Part shown: in pieces, positions 52,426 to 61,881 of the stretch | Layout of the letters: every line of letters begins with the position of its first letter | Numbering within the stretch: position 1 is the stretch's first letter | Made by a program: the position numbers and the translations under genes | Assembly: GCA_946493765.1 (NCBI GenBank) | Contig: CAMMAZ010000002.1 | Location: 52,139 to 116,138 of the forward strand | Origin: an uncultured Clostridia bacterium | GTDB taxonomy: Bacteria; Bacillota; Clostridia; Oscillospirales; Acutalibacteraceae | Direction of reading: 5' to 3' | Length of the DNA: 64,000 nucleotides | The notes under the pieces: generated by a model | Seen by the model: the letters and a program-made list of their open reading frames with translations, nothing else | The model's database searches: none | What the model was told of the DNA's origin: nothing

Positions 52426-52458
52426 CGTTTGTAACGCCCTCTTTCGTTAGAATATAGA
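52421..52458 (+). promoter_or_regulatory. Predicted phage late promoter with tandem TGTAACG repeats
   Basis: TGTAACG (52421-52427) and TGTAACG (52430-52436) are direct repeats nine bases apart; 16 bases after the second comes TATAGA (52453-52458). No TTGACA-like -35 exists, which suggests a promoter that needs the sigma-like activator. Confidence 0.6.
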
Positions 52459-52521
52459 TACGAAAAAGCTTTGTGCCGCAATTTTTCGGCGGTATGCAAA
52501 AGCGGAAAGGGTGGAACGGAT

Positions 52522-52812
52522 ATGGAAGAAAAAAGACCGGATTATGGGAAAAGTATTCAGGAGAATCTGGAGGCTTTGCTGCATATGCCGGTCACAAATG
52601 AGGATGACATTGCGGAACTGTCCAACTACGGCATCGATTCCAATTCCATCAACAACGGCATGCTGGTGGTTTTAAGCCTTTACAAGTCGGCTAAAAAGGG
52701 GGATATTTCTGCTGCAAAGGAGCTGTTGAAATTGGTCGGCACTACTGGGGATGAAAGCGCCGGGGATGCACCGGTTTATATTATCAACGATCTGGGGGAA
52801 AAGGATGATTAA
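52522..52812 (+). CDS. Putative small terminase subunit
   Basis: 96 residues, just before the large terminase and overlapping it by eight bases. The middle (NGMLVVLSLYKSAKKGDISA then AKELLKLVG) resembles the C-terminal segment of small terminases, but the usual N-terminal DNA-binding HTH is not evident. GAAAGGGTGG site upstream. Assignment rests mainly on position. Confidence 0.55.
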   Translation: MEEKRPDYGKSIQENLEALLHMPVTNEDDIAELSNYGIDSNSINNGMLVVLSLYKSAKKGDISAAKELLKLVGTTGDESAGDAPVYIINDLGEKDD

Positions 52813-54091
52813 ATTATCGGATGCGGTCGGCGGCGGTTATGATGTGTTCTGGAATTCTAAAAAGCGGTACCGAGTGCTCAAAGGCGGGAAGGGCTCTAAA
52901 AAATCTGCAACGACGGCGCTCAATCTTATTTTCCGCATGATGCAATACCCGCAGGCGAATGCGCTGGTGGTGCGCAATGTGATGGAAACCCACCGCAGCA
53001 GCACCTATGCGCAGCTGTTATGGGCAACACGAAAACTCGGTGTGCCGCATTTGTGGAAAGGGACGGTCAGTCCGATGGAGATCACCTACCTGCCGACCGG
53101 ACAGAAAATTCTTTTTCGCGGGTTTGACGATGTGCTAAAGCTCGCGTCCACAACGGTGACAAAGGGTTATTTATGCTGGGTCTGGATCGAAGAGGCCTAC
53201 GAGATCTTAAGCGAGGACGATTTTGACAAGCTGGATTTATCGGTGCCGCGCGGTGCGGTGCCAAAGCCGCTTTTTAAGCAGACGACGCTGACGTTCAACC
53301 CCTGGAGTGAAACACACTGGTTAAAGTCCCGCTTTTTCGATCAACCGCCGGATAATGCCGATGTGTTTACCACTACCTATTTATGCAACGAATTTTTAGA
53401 CAAGGCCGACATTGATATTTTTGAGAAGATGCGCAAACGCGATCCGCGCAAATATGCGGTGGCGGGACTTGGCGAATGGGGCGTTGCCGAAGGGCTGGTG
53501 TTTGAAAACTGGGAAGTGAAGGCTTTTGACGTGCAGGCGTTGGGGAATGGATTCCGGCATATTTTCGGGTTGGATTACGGTTATACCAACGACCCGTGCG
53601 CGTTTATTGCCGCGGCTGCCGATCCGGTGACGAAGGAACTGTTTATCTATGACGAGCATTATCAGACCAAAATGCTCAATTCCGACATTGCAAAGATGAT
53701 CAAAGAAAAAGGATATGCCAAAGAACGCATTTACGCCGATTGTGCGGAGCCCAAATCCAACGAAGATCTGCGGCGGATGGGAATCGGGCGGATCCGCCCG
53801 TCGGTGAAGGGGAAGGACAGTGTATTAAATGGGATTGCAGCGATTCAGGAATACAAAATCTATGTGCATCCCGATTGCAAAAACACCATTATGGAATTAT
53901 CCAGCTATGCGTGGGAGGTGGACAAAAACGGAATTGCGCAAAACCGGCCGGAGGACCGCAACAATCATTTGATGGACGCATTGCGATATGCTTTTGCGGA
54001 TATCAAATATGCCGGTGCTATCCAAAATAAAAAAGTCAGATTCGATGATCGGGGAATTTTCCCTGAGGATATGTGGGGTGAATGGGAATGA
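52805..54091 (+). CDS. Phage terminase large subunit
   Basis: 428 residues, PBSX-like TerL. ATPase part: Walker A GGKGSKKSATT (the usual Gly before Lys is Lys) and Walker B region YLCWVWIEEAYE. Nuclease part: FGLDYGYTNDPCAF, IYADCAEPKSNEDLRR and NHLMDALRYAF supply the acidic residues. It packages DNA into the procapsid. The start overlaps the small subunit; the stop overlaps the next ORF. Confidence 0.93.
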   Translation: MIKLSDAVGGGYDVFWNSKKRYRVLKGGKGSKKSATTALNLIFRMMQYPQANALVVRNVMETHRSSTYAQLLWATRKLGVPHLWKGTVSPMEITYLPTGQKILFRGFDDVLKLASTTVTKGYLCWVWIEEAYEILSEDDFDKLDLSVPRGAVPKPLFKQTTLTFNPWSETHWLKSRFFDQPPDNADVFTTTYLCNEFLDKADIDIFEKMRKRDPRKYAVAGLGEWGVAEGLVFENWEVKAFDVQALGNGFRHIFGLDYGYTNDPCAFIAAAADPVTKELFIYDEHYQTKMLNSDIAKMIKEKGYAKERIYADCAEPKSNEDLRRMGIGRIRPSVKGKDSVLNGIAAIQEYKIYVHPDCKNTIMELSSYAWEVDKNGIAQNRPEDRNNHLMDALRYAFADIKYAGAIQNKKVRFDDRGIFPEDMWGEWE

Positions 54092-54273
54092 TATGGATTT
54101 TATTTGTCGTGTGCGTCGCCAATTTGGGGTTAACAATCTTTCTTTTGCTGGGAGGACGCCAAAAATCAAGAAAGCGTAAAAGGGACGTAGCGCCGGAGGA
54201 GCTGTTCAAACAAAAACGCTTGCAGCAGGATTATCTGAATTTTTTAAGTTATACCGGTGACAAACAGGATTAA
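54088..54273 (+). CDS. Small single-helix phage protein
   Basis: 61 residues: an N-terminal hydrophobic segment (WILFVVCVANLGLTIFLLL) followed by a basic tail (GRQKSRKRKRDVAPEELFKQ). It overlaps the terminase stop (ATGA). Role unknown; the position is unusual for a membrane protein. Confidence 0.6.
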   Translation: MIWILFVVCVANLGLTIFLLLGGRQKSRKRKRDVAPEELFKQKRLQQDYLNFLSYTGDKQD

Positions 54274-54303
54274 AAACAGATTACACACAAAGGAGTTATG
54301 GTT

Positions 54304-55110
54304 ATGGATGATGTTAAGATGGACAGCGGCGCACCATCGCCGTCGGAAGCCTTTGACATAGATGCGCCTGCAAATACGCAGCCGGATACCGAACCTGCTT
54401 TGGAGGATACCACACCAAAGGAGCAGCAGACAAATCCGGAAGTGTTGCAGGACGGGGAAACGGATGACAATGCCGCCGCAGACTTTTCGCTGGATGTGAA
54501 GTTTAACCATGAACTGCGCAGTCTGCAAAAGGACGAGGCGGTCAAATACGCCCAGATGGGACTGGCCTATGAAGCGGAAGCCGCGGCGCGTTCCAAGCTG
54601 GATCTATTGGCAGCGGCCGGCGGATATAAAAGCAGAAACGCTTTTATCGATATGCTGACCGGACAATATGAACGGTATATTGCCGATAAGGCGCACCGGC
54701 AGGCTGCGGGAGATCCGGAATTGGAAAAGAATCTGATCGATTTGATGAAAGAGAAAAACAACGCGCTGCACAGGCAGATGCAAAAAGATCAGGAGTTGGA
54801 AGCGCAACAAGCGCATAAGGCACAGGTCGAACGGATCGCGGATGAATTTCTCGATTTGCAGAAAACATTCCCGGACTATAAAGTGTTCGACGATTTGCCG
54901 GGGGCGGTCGTTCAATTATCCCTGAAAGAAAAAGTGCCGCTGAAATACGCGCTGCTGCAATATAACCATTTGCAGGGACAAAAGGAAAAACAGACAAACA
55001 CAGCCCGGCAAAAGGCGAAACAAGCCAGCGCCGGCAGCGCGGGTTCCGGCGGTGTGGACGAAAACGCCCGGTTTGACGCTCTGATGAGCGGCATATGGGG
55101 CAGAAGATGA
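54304..55110 (+). CDS. Phage scaffolding protein (putative)
   Basis: 268 residues, acidic and disordered N-terminal part (SEAFDIDAPANTQPDTEPAL), then FSLDVKFNHELRSLQ and a coiled-coil, ending basic with a Gly/Ser/Ala stretch (KQASAGSAGSGGVDEN). Charge pattern and place directly before the coat gene fit capsid scaffolds. Confidence 0.75.
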   Translation: MDDVKMDSGAPSPSEAFDIDAPANTQPDTEPALEDTTPKEQQTNPEVLQDGETDDNAAADFSLDVKFNHELRSLQKDEAVKYAQMGLAYEAEAAARSKLDLLAAAGGYKSRNAFIDMLTGQYERYIADKAHRQAAGDPELEKNLIDLMKEKNNALHRQMQKDQELEAQQAHKAQVERIADEFLDLQKTFPDYKVFDDLPGAVVQLSLKEKVPLKYALLQYNHLQGQKEKQTNTARQKAKQASAGSAGSGGVDENARFDALMSGIWGRR

Positions 55111-55137
55111 GAAAGAAAGGAAAGAAAAAAATAAAAT

Positions 55138-56091
55138 ATGGCAATTACAAATAGTTTGGATTTGAATTCTTTGGAATTCGCAACAAAATTTACAGGAGAA
55201 CTGGATAAGGTTTACGAACAGGAAAGCAAAACCGGCTTTTTGGCGGATAACGCTTTTAAAGCTAAATTTGTGGGTGCGCGGTCGGTGAAAATTCCGAATA
55301 TCTCGCTGCAGGGACTCGGCGATTATGACCGCGATACCGGGTTTATCACCGGAACAACCACCATTTCCAACACCATTTTTACCATGCAGCAGGACAGAGG
55401 TCGTTCCTTTATGATCGACCGTGAGGACATGGATGAGACCGGCGTTGCGGAATTGGCTGGCGCGGTGATGTCCGAATTCGTGCGCACAAAGGTGATTCCG
55501 GAATCCGACGCTTATGTGCTCTCAAAGCTTGCGAGCTTTGCAAGCACCAAGTCGCAGACGGTCGCATATACCACACCTTATGAAACCTTTTTAGGATTGC
55601 TCGAAAAGGTGCAGGATGCCTGCGGCTATTCCGAACAGGTAGTCTGCTTTGTGGCGCCGGAGGTTTATATGGGCTTTAAAACCGACACAGCGCTGGAAAA
55701 ATCGCTGAATGTCGGTGAATTCAAACGCGGAGAAGTGCATCTCAAAGTAACCATGATCGATGATGTGCCGCTGATCCCGGTGTCTTCCGACCGCATGAAG
55801 ACGGCTTATGAATTTTTGTCCGGCGGAACCGGCAAGGAAGAGGGCGGATTTGCACCCACTTCTTCCGCAAAGGGGATCAAAATGCTGATGCTGCCCAAAA
55901 CCGCCGCAATGCTGGTGAAGAAATGCGAAAAAATCAGAACCTTTACACCGGAACAGAATATCAAAGCCGACGCTTATAAGTTTGATTACCGGTTGTATTA
56001 CGACTGCTTTGTCAGAACATCCGGTGCGGATGCGATCTGGGCGTCGATTGAAAGCACAACGACCAGCGGCGGTACGGGTCAGGGCTCATAA
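55138..56091 (+). CDS. Major capsid protein
   Basis: 317 residues, HK97-fold type by sequence features: N-terminal ITNSLDLNSLEFATKFTGEL, GARSVKIPNISLQGLGDYDR, FMIDREDMDET, and ADAYKFDYRLYYDCFVRTSG near the end. It is preceded by the scaffold gene with a GAAAGGAAAG site. No protease gene is near, so it is probably assembled on the separate scaffold. Confidence 0.82.
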   Translation: MAITNSLDLNSLEFATKFTGELDKVYEQESKTGFLADNAFKAKFVGARSVKIPNISLQGLGDYDRDTGFITGTTTISNTIFTMQQDRGRSFMIDREDMDETGVAELAGAVMSEFVRTKVIPESDAYVLSKLASFASTKSQTVAYTTPYETFLGLLEKVQDACGYSEQVVCFVAPEVYMGFKTDTALEKSLNVGEFKRGEVHLKVTMIDDVPLIPVSSDRMKTAYEFLSGGTGKEEGGFAPTSSAKGIKMLMLPKTAAMLVKKCEKIRTFTPEQNIKADAYKFDYRLYYDCFVRTSGADAIWASIESTTTSGGTGQGS

Positions 56092-56103
56092 GGAGATTAT
56101 TTT

Positions 56104-56259
56104 ATGATGTTTGTGCTATGCAATGCGGAGGGCAATTGTTATAAAGTGACCGACAGCAAGGTCAAACGTGATCAGCTTATCCGCGAAGGATTCCGATTGG
56201 TTCAAACACCGGCGGGCCGAAAGTCGGCGGGTTCGAAAAAAACAGCTGTTAAAAAATAA
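56104..56259 (+). CDS. Short basic phage protein
   Basis: 51 residues (MMFVLCNAEGNCYKVTDSKV, then a basic AGRKSAGSKKTAVKK tail) starting 12 bases after the coat gene with AAGGAG upstream. Short ORFs of this type follow coat genes in many phages; role unknown. A GC-rich hairpin without T run lies at 56264-56287 after it. Confidence 0.7.
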   Translation: MMFVLCNAEGNCYKVTDSKVKRDQLIREGFRLVQTPAGRKSAGSKKTAVKK

Positions 56260-56327
56260 ATCGAAAGGGCGGCAAAGCCGCCCTTTCCGGCAGACAGTTA
56301 CAAATTAAAGGGAGAAAGGGTGCGACG

Positions 56328-58235
56328 ATGAAAGAAAAAATAAAATTAGACCCCTCCGAGATCTTTAAAGAACATAATGCGGCCATTTCGTTTAAAAGCG
56401 GGATGACCGACAAGGGCCTTTTTGAACAGGCTCGAAAAAATGAACGGTTTTATATCGGCGATCAATGGTATGGCGCGAAGGTGAGCCGTGACCGCCCGCT
56501 GGTGCGCCATAATGTGATCAAGCGGATCGGCGAATATAAAATGGCGATGTTATCTTCCAGCCCGGTGACCGCCAATTATTCTGCGGAGGGAATTCCCAAT
56601 ACGGCGCAGATGCGAAATGTTGTGGACGAAAACGGATTGACCGGCGACAAATTCGATCAGATCAAACAGCAGCTGCAAACTGGTGATGCGACCGGGTTTG
56701 CACAAATGGATGAAAACGATCAGATCAATCTGATGATGGACGCGCTGTCGAATTATTATAACGTAACGGCGGAACGGCTCCGGTTCAATGCCAAATGCGA
56801 ACAGGCGCTGCGCAACGCTTATATTACCGGGACCGGCGTTTTATATACCTATTGGGACGATCAGGTGAAAACGGGTTTATATGCGGATGACGGAAAAAAT
56901 GTTCCGATTACCGGGGATATTGACTGCGAGGTTTTAAATATTGAAAACGTCGATTTCGGCGATCCGAACGAGGATGATGTGCAGCGGCAGCCGTTTATTA
57001 TTTTGGCGCAGCGCAAAAGCGTGGGGGAAGTGAAACGGGAAGCCAAGCAAAACGGGATTTCCACGGCGGATATTGAAAGTATCAAACCGGACAGTGAATA
57101 CAACAACTACGGATACGGTGCGGATACCGCCGAACCGGCGGACAGCAAAAAATGCACGGTGCTGACAAAGCTATATAAAGAGTACAAAGACGATGGCAGC
57201 TATAAGATCATGGGCATCAAGGTGGTCAAAAGCTGCGTTATCCGCAAGCCCTGGGATTTAGCGATCAAGCTTTATCCGATTGCGAAATTTTGTTGGGAAA
57301 GGCGGCAGGCGTGCGCTTACGGCGAAAGCGAGATCACTTATTTGATCCCAAACCAGATCTCCATCAATCGGATGCTGACGGCTTCCGTGTGGGCGGTGAT
57401 GATGCTGGGCATGCCGAATTTGCTTGTTAACGCTGATGCGATCGATCAGCCGATCACCAACACGCCGGGACAGATCATCAAATATACCGGTGCGGCACAG
57501 GATTTTGGCAATGCGATCCAATATGTTACGCCGCCGAATTTTTCAGCGCAGTTTGACAACAATGTGCAGTCGTTGATTCAAAACACCCTTTCAATGGCAG
57601 GTGCGAATGATGCGGCGCTCGGTGATCTGCGCGCAGATAACATGTCGGCGATTATCGCGGTGCGGGAGGCGGCGACGATGCCGCTGCAGGTGTTTCGCAA
57701 CCGGTATTACCAGTTTATCGAGGATACGGCGCGGATTTGGGCGCAGTTTTGGGTGAATCTTTACGGGCAGCGAGCCATCCAGGTCAAGGACAAGGCCGGG
57801 ACCTATTATGTTCCGTTTGATGGGGAAAGATATAAAAATTTGATGATTTCGGTGCGCATTGATGTGGGTGCGTCTACCCTGTGGAGCGAAAGCCAGTCGA
57901 TTCAGACGCTGGACAGCCTTTTGAAAAGCCAGGTCATTGACGTGCTGGATTATCTTGAACGGCTGCCAAACGGTGTAATCCCGGATTTGACGGGACTCAT
58001 CAAGAACACCAAGCGAAAAATAGAGCAGGCGGAGCAACTGGCGCAGCAGCAGATGCAACAGACACAACAGGCGCAGGACATGGCCGGCATGGAGGAAATG
58101 CAACCGGCGCCGGATAGCGGCGTGCAGCTGAAAGAGGTGCTGGACGCTTTATCTCCGGAAGAACAGGAAATGTTTTTACAGCTGCCGGAGGAGCAGCAGC
58201 TTGCATTTTTACAGAATGCGGGGGTGCAGGGATGA
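56328..58235 (+). CDS. Phage portal protein
   Basis: 635 residues. N-terminal FYIGDQWYGAKVSRDRPLVR and RIGEYKMAMLSSSPVTANYS, central YPIAKFCWERRQACAYGESE and PNQISINRMLTASVWAVMML (typical of P22-like portals), and a long C-terminal helix rich in Gln/Met (QLAQQQMQQTQQAQDMAGME) that may form a barrel. It forms the DNA entry ring. It lies after the coat gene, whereas it normally precedes scaffold and coat. GGGAGAAAGG site. Confidence 0.9.
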   Translation: MKEKIKLDPSEIFKEHNAAISFKSGMTDKGLFEQARKNERFYIGDQWYGAKVSRDRPLVRHNVIKRIGEYKMAMLSSSPVTANYSAEGIPNTAQMRNVVDENGLTGDKFDQIKQQLQTGDATGFAQMDENDQINLMMDALSNYYNVTAERLRFNAKCEQALRNAYITGTGVLYTYWDDQVKTGLYADDGKNVPITGDIDCEVLNIENVDFGDPNEDDVQRQPFIILAQRKSVGEVKREAKQNGISTADIESIKPDSEYNNYGYGADTAEPADSKKCTVLTKLYKEYKDDGSYKIMGIKVVKSCVIRKPWDLAIKLYPIAKFCWERRQACAYGESEITYLIPNQISINRMLTASVWAVMMLGMPNLLVNADAIDQPITNTPGQIIKYTGAAQDFGNAIQYVTPPNFSAQFDNNVQSLIQNTLSMAGANDAALGDLRADNMSAIIAVREAATMPLQVFRNRYYQFIEDTARIWAQFWVNLYGQRAIQVKDKAGTYYVPFDGERYKNLMISVRIDVGASTLWSESQSIQTLDSLLKSQVIDVLDYLERLPNGVIPDLTGLIKNTKRKIEQAEQLAQQQMQQTQQAQDMAGMEEMQPAPDSGVQLKEVLDALSPEEQEMFLQLPEEQQLAFLQNAGVQG

Positions 58236-58609
58236 AAATGCAGAGTCGAAAAGCATCGGAAATTTACGATATGGCACTGTGTGAGCTCGGATACACCGAT
58301 AATATGGGACATGTCAACACCGACGATCTAAAACAACGTGCGGTGCAGATTATCAACAGCGTTTACGCCGACCTTTATTACGCTTGCGGACTTGGAGATT
58401 TTAAACCAATTCGTTATATGTCGGATGAAATTATTTTACCGGAAAAGGTGCTCCATGACTGCATCCATTACGGTGTTGCGATGAAAATCGCATTACAGGA
58501 AAACGAAGGCGGACTCAGCCAGATGATGGCGTCGCTTTACAATCAAAAACGGGCGCACTGCACCCATCAGCAGGCGATCGGTGATTTTTTGCCGAATGTG
58601 CCGGATTGA
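58232..58609 (+). CDS. Putative head completion protein (gp4-like)
   Basis: 125 residues, mostly helical (EIYDMALCELGYTDNMGHVN, QIINSVYADLYYACG, HYGVAMKIALQENEG). It overlaps the portal stop by four bases. Size and place match the P22 gp4 class of portal adaptor; there is no decisive motif. Confidence 0.62.
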   Translation: MKMQSRKASEIYDMALCELGYTDNMGHVNTDDLKQRAVQIINSVYADLYYACGLGDFKPIRYMSDEIILPEKVLHDCIHYGVAMKIALQENEGGLSQMMASLYNQKRAHCTHQQAIGDFLPNVPD

Positions 58610-58622
58610 TGGGGGTGACGGT

Positions 58623-60959
58623 ATGTTATATCCAAGCCTGAACAGGCAATCGCAGAGAAAGCTGCAAATTCCGGAGCTGTCCGGCGGGGTGAATTACGCC
58701 GACGGGATCAATCATGTGCAGGATAATCAGTTGACCGACTGCAAAAACATGTGGTGGTATAACGGCGCGCTGCGGTCGCGGCCGGGGACAAACGAGCTCA
58801 ATCATGCTTACTATGAATTCCAGACCGGCAGTGATTTCAAGCAAGACTGCGATCCGGTCGTTTATCGTGTCGAAAATCGGGCTTATCAGATTTTTGCATG
58901 TGATACGCAAAGTGAAGAAGCGACAAATGCGCGGGATTTTTATATTCTTGCGGTCGGTGTGGACGACGACGGACATCCTGCCATTACCCATATTTTACGC
59001 AAGGAGAATATTCAGTCTGATTATGGCACTGAAAAACCGTTGAACAGACTGCATTATATTCTTTTTCGCGGAAAACCCAAAAGAGCGAATGGAAGCGGCG
59101 TTTTCGTTTTGCTCGGCGGGTATTCGCAAGGCGGCGAAATGGTTTATGGGCCGGTATTTTATGAGCTGGTGGAATCCATGTCGGGAAGTCCAGGTGTGAT
59201 AACATTGCAGGAAGATGATCTTTACACCCCGCTTGTTTATATGAACGGAAAGGGAAACAAATATGCGTCGCTGCCGGTCAGCGAAGGCACCGAATATCCG
59301 GCAGCAGTCGCTTTTGAGGGCTTTAACCGATTGACCGGCAAGTTTGAAGCGCGGTATATGACCGACGGCGCCTCTTACAAGTTTAAATTGCCGGTGGAGA
59401 ATTTGCCTAGCGGAGAAATCCGAGTGGAGCTGACGCTGGATGGGCTGTCCGACGGAACCAATCCCATTTCGACTGCTGTTTTCAACTTTGCGGCTGATGC
59501 AACAGAAGATGCAGCCGGTTATATCCGGCCGCAGGAGGAAACACAATCGGGAAAGGCTTACAGGATCGAAAGCGATACTGCCAACGGTTGGTTTTCGGTG
59601 AAATTCCACAGAAAAAGCGGAACCGCTTTTATTTATGGCGGGCCGGACAGCACCGGCGCCGACAATGTCAGCACCGATCAGCGGCCGATCGAAATGCCGT
59701 TTAGCGGAGGATTCAATAATCTGCGCATTTTTGCGTCGTTGTTTGATCAGGATTTGTTTGACCAGGTGCTGCGCATGAAACATTGTGTGGAATTCGGCGG
59801 GGCTGAGGGGATCTATGGCGGATCCCGGACCTTTCTTGCCGGTGATCCGAGTCATCCCGGCATGATGATCTGGTCGGATGTGAACAATCCCCTTTATTTT
59901 TCCGAGAACAATTATGCCGTTGTGGGCGGAAACGATGCGATCACGGGATTTGGCAAACAGGGAAATATGCTGGTGATTTTTAAAGAACATTCTATTTTTT
60001 ATACTGTGCTGGTGGATGGCGACGGTCTTACCGCCGATAATATCCGCGACGGCATGGATGTTTCAACGGCATTTGCCACCTTTCCGATCTACCAGCTGCA
60101 CGGAGAGATTGGCTGCGATCTGCCTTGTACCATCCAACTGTGCAACAACCGATTGGTTTGGGCAACAAAAAACGGAGAGGTCTACACGCTGGTGGACGGG
60201 AGCAACAACTCCCAGAACAATGTTTATTCGATTTCCAGAAACATAGAGCCGCAGCTGCAAACGGCGGATCTGTCTTCGGCGTTTGCGATCAACTGGCTGG
60301 GCCATTACCTTCTGTTTTGCGGGAGTGATGTGTTTGTTTTGGATTACAACAAAAATTCCTATAAATATGTCGCCGGCAACAGCCAGGCCGGCAGCAACCA
60401 GTTTACCTGGTGGGTGTGGGAAATGCAGCACCATTTATATGACGATGACGGCAATGTGACCGGCGTTTGCAATTATTTCGGGGCGGTTGCCAATGGTGAG
60501 CAGGGCGCGTTGACTGCAAAATCTACCGATAGCAGCGGAAATGTTACGCTGCATGCAACGGTTTTTGAACGGGACCTTGGCGAATCAAATTATTATCCGT
60601 TCGAGAGCATGTTTCAAACCAAATGTTTCGATTTTAACGCGCCGGAAACTTATAAAAATATCGATAAGGTCTATGCCGGGATCAATAGTGAGAAAAACGA
60701 TCCGATTGCAATGGATTATCTGACCGAGCAGGGTACGGCAGACGCGCCGCCGATCGAAACGGGATTTGTGATCAATAGTCAGAGCCTCTCACAGACAAAG
60801 TTGATGCAGGCAAGGTATGACGGTGCGTATAACAGAACAAAACGGCTGCCGGTGCGGCTGCCGCGGGTTATGCGGTTCGGACTGAAAATGACGTCGCCGT
60901 CGAGCTTTACGGTGAACGGTTTATCAATTTATTATACACCGACGGGAAATGTGAAATAA
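58623..60959 (+). CDS. Large phage structural protein (gp10-like or tail hub)
   Basis: 778 residues, beta-rich. The N-terminal segment SGGVNYADGINHVQDNQLTD and then GALRSRPGTNEL is the marker seen in podovirus tail proteins of the gp10 or nozzle type; the middle contains repeating strands such as PSHPGMMIWSDVNNPLYFSE, NGEVYTLVDGSNNSQNNVY and FLLF-type hydrophobic strands that suit a beta-propeller. It should plug the portal or form the short tail. Confidence 0.65.
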   Translation: MLYPSLNRQSQRKLQIPELSGGVNYADGINHVQDNQLTDCKNMWWYNGALRSRPGTNELNHAYYEFQTGSDFKQDCDPVVYRVENRAYQIFACDTQSEEATNARDFYILAVGVDDDGHPAITHILRKENIQSDYGTEKPLNRLHYILFRGKPKRANGSGVFVLLGGYSQGGEMVYGPVFYELVESMSGSPGVITLQEDDLYTPLVYMNGKGNKYASLPVSEGTEYPAAVAFEGFNRLTGKFEARYMTDGASYKFKLPVENLPSGEIRVELTLDGLSDGTNPISTAVFNFAADATEDAAGYIRPQEETQSGKAYRIESDTANGWFSVKFHRKSGTAFIYGGPDSTGADNVSTDQRPIEMPFSGGFNNLRIFASLFDQDLFDQVLRMKHCVEFGGAEGIYGGSRTFLAGDPSHPGMMIWSDVNNPLYFSENNYAVVGGNDAITGFGKQGNMLVIFKEHSIFYTVLVDGDGLTADNIRDGMDVSTAFATFPIYQLHGEIGCDLPCTIQLCNNRLVWATKNGEVYTLVDGSNNSQNNVYSISRNIEPQLQTADLSSAFAINWLGHYLLFCGSDVFVLDYNKNSYKYVAGNSQAGSNQFTWWVWEMQHHLYDDDGNVTGVCNYFGAVANGEQGALTAKSTDSSGNVTLHATVFERDLGESNYYPFESMFQTKCFDFNAPETYKNIDKVYAGINSEKNDPIAMDYLTEQGTADAPPIETGFVINSQSLSQTKLMQARYDGAYNRTKRLPVRLPRVMRFGLKMTSPSSFTVNGLSIYYTPTGNVK

Positions 60960-60999
60960 CAGCGCATTTTTCCGTGTGGGAGAAAGGATGGTTGAAATA

Positions 61000-61857
61000 A
61001 TGGCGAAGAGCAGAACAGATTACATTAACAGCGCTGTTTCCAACACCCAAAAATATGCCGACGCCGCGGCAAAAAAACGAAATGACGCGGCTGCCGCTTA
61101 TGACAAAAGCCTTCAAGATACCTATTCCAATTTGATCAAAGATCAAAAAGCGGTCGCGAATGAGCAGATCGCCGCCGTCAATCAGGATTATCAGACGGGC
61201 TATGACAACGCGGAAATCCAGGCGGAGATCAACAGGCGGCAGATCGCCAACAACATGGCGAACGCAGGGTTGACCGATTCGGGATTGAACAGAACCCAGC
61301 AGACGGCGGTGGAAATTGCAAAATCCAATCAGCAAAACGCCGTGACACAACAAAAAAATGCCGCCGTTTCATCATTGCGGCAGCAACTGAACGATTATAT
61401 TGCCAACATCAACATGACGGTGGCGGAAAAACAGGCAAACGCTTATTATGAAGCGGGCAAGGCCAATGCGGATTCCTATGAAAACTGGATGGCGAATGCG
61501 GTTTCGCAGGGGAATTCCAACTTTGAGAACGACCGGACATTTAACGAGAAGGTGCGGGAGTTTGATCTGGATTACGAAACAAGCAGGAATGAGAAGGAAT
61601 ATGAAAGACAAAAGGAACAGGTAGACGGCCTGAAAAACATATTGCTCAATACCTGGTCGGAGCAGTATAACGCGTTTCACGATGATCCGACGAATGAAGG
61701 AAAAGCGTTCCAATACAGTGCGGCGCAGCGAAGTTCCATTTACAACACCATCCGGCAGGCGCAGCGAACATATGGGTTATCTGCCGCGCAGGTGGCGGAA
61801 CTGTGCCGGGCAGCCGGGATTACCTATAACGGATACAGCGCATGGGCGCGGGGATAG
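61000..61857 (+). CDS. Ala/Gln/Asn-rich helical phage protein, candidate ejection protein
   Basis: 285 residues with low-complexity helices (NTQKYADAAAKKRNDAAAAY, NRRQIANNMANAGLTDSGLN, EKQANAYYEAGKANADSYEN) and a small C-terminal domain (QRTYGLSAAQVAELCRAAGI). GAAAGGATGG site. Position after the tail gene and composition match the ejection proteins (gp7 class) of short-tailed phages. No enzyme motif. Confidence 0.55.
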   Translation: MAKSRTDYINSAVSNTQKYADAAAKKRNDAAAAYDKSLQDTYSNLIKDQKAVANEQIAAVNQDYQTGYDNAEIQAEINRRQIANNMANAGLTDSGLNRTQQTAVEIAKSNQQNAVTQQKNAAVSSLRQQLNDYIANINMTVAEKQANAYYEAGKANADSYENWMANAVSQGNSNFENDRTFNEKVREFDLDYETSRNEKEYERQKEQVDGLKNILLNTWSEQYNAFHDDPTNEGKAFQYSAAQRSSIYNTIRQAQRTYGLSAAQVAELCRAAGITYNGYSAWARG

Positions 61858-61881
61858 ACCGGACGGAAAAGGAGAGGAAAA

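Noticed and set aside
56264..56287. GC-rich hairpin between coat and portal genes considered as a terminator
   Set aside because: No T run follows, and the late operon should continue; it may only dampen read-through.
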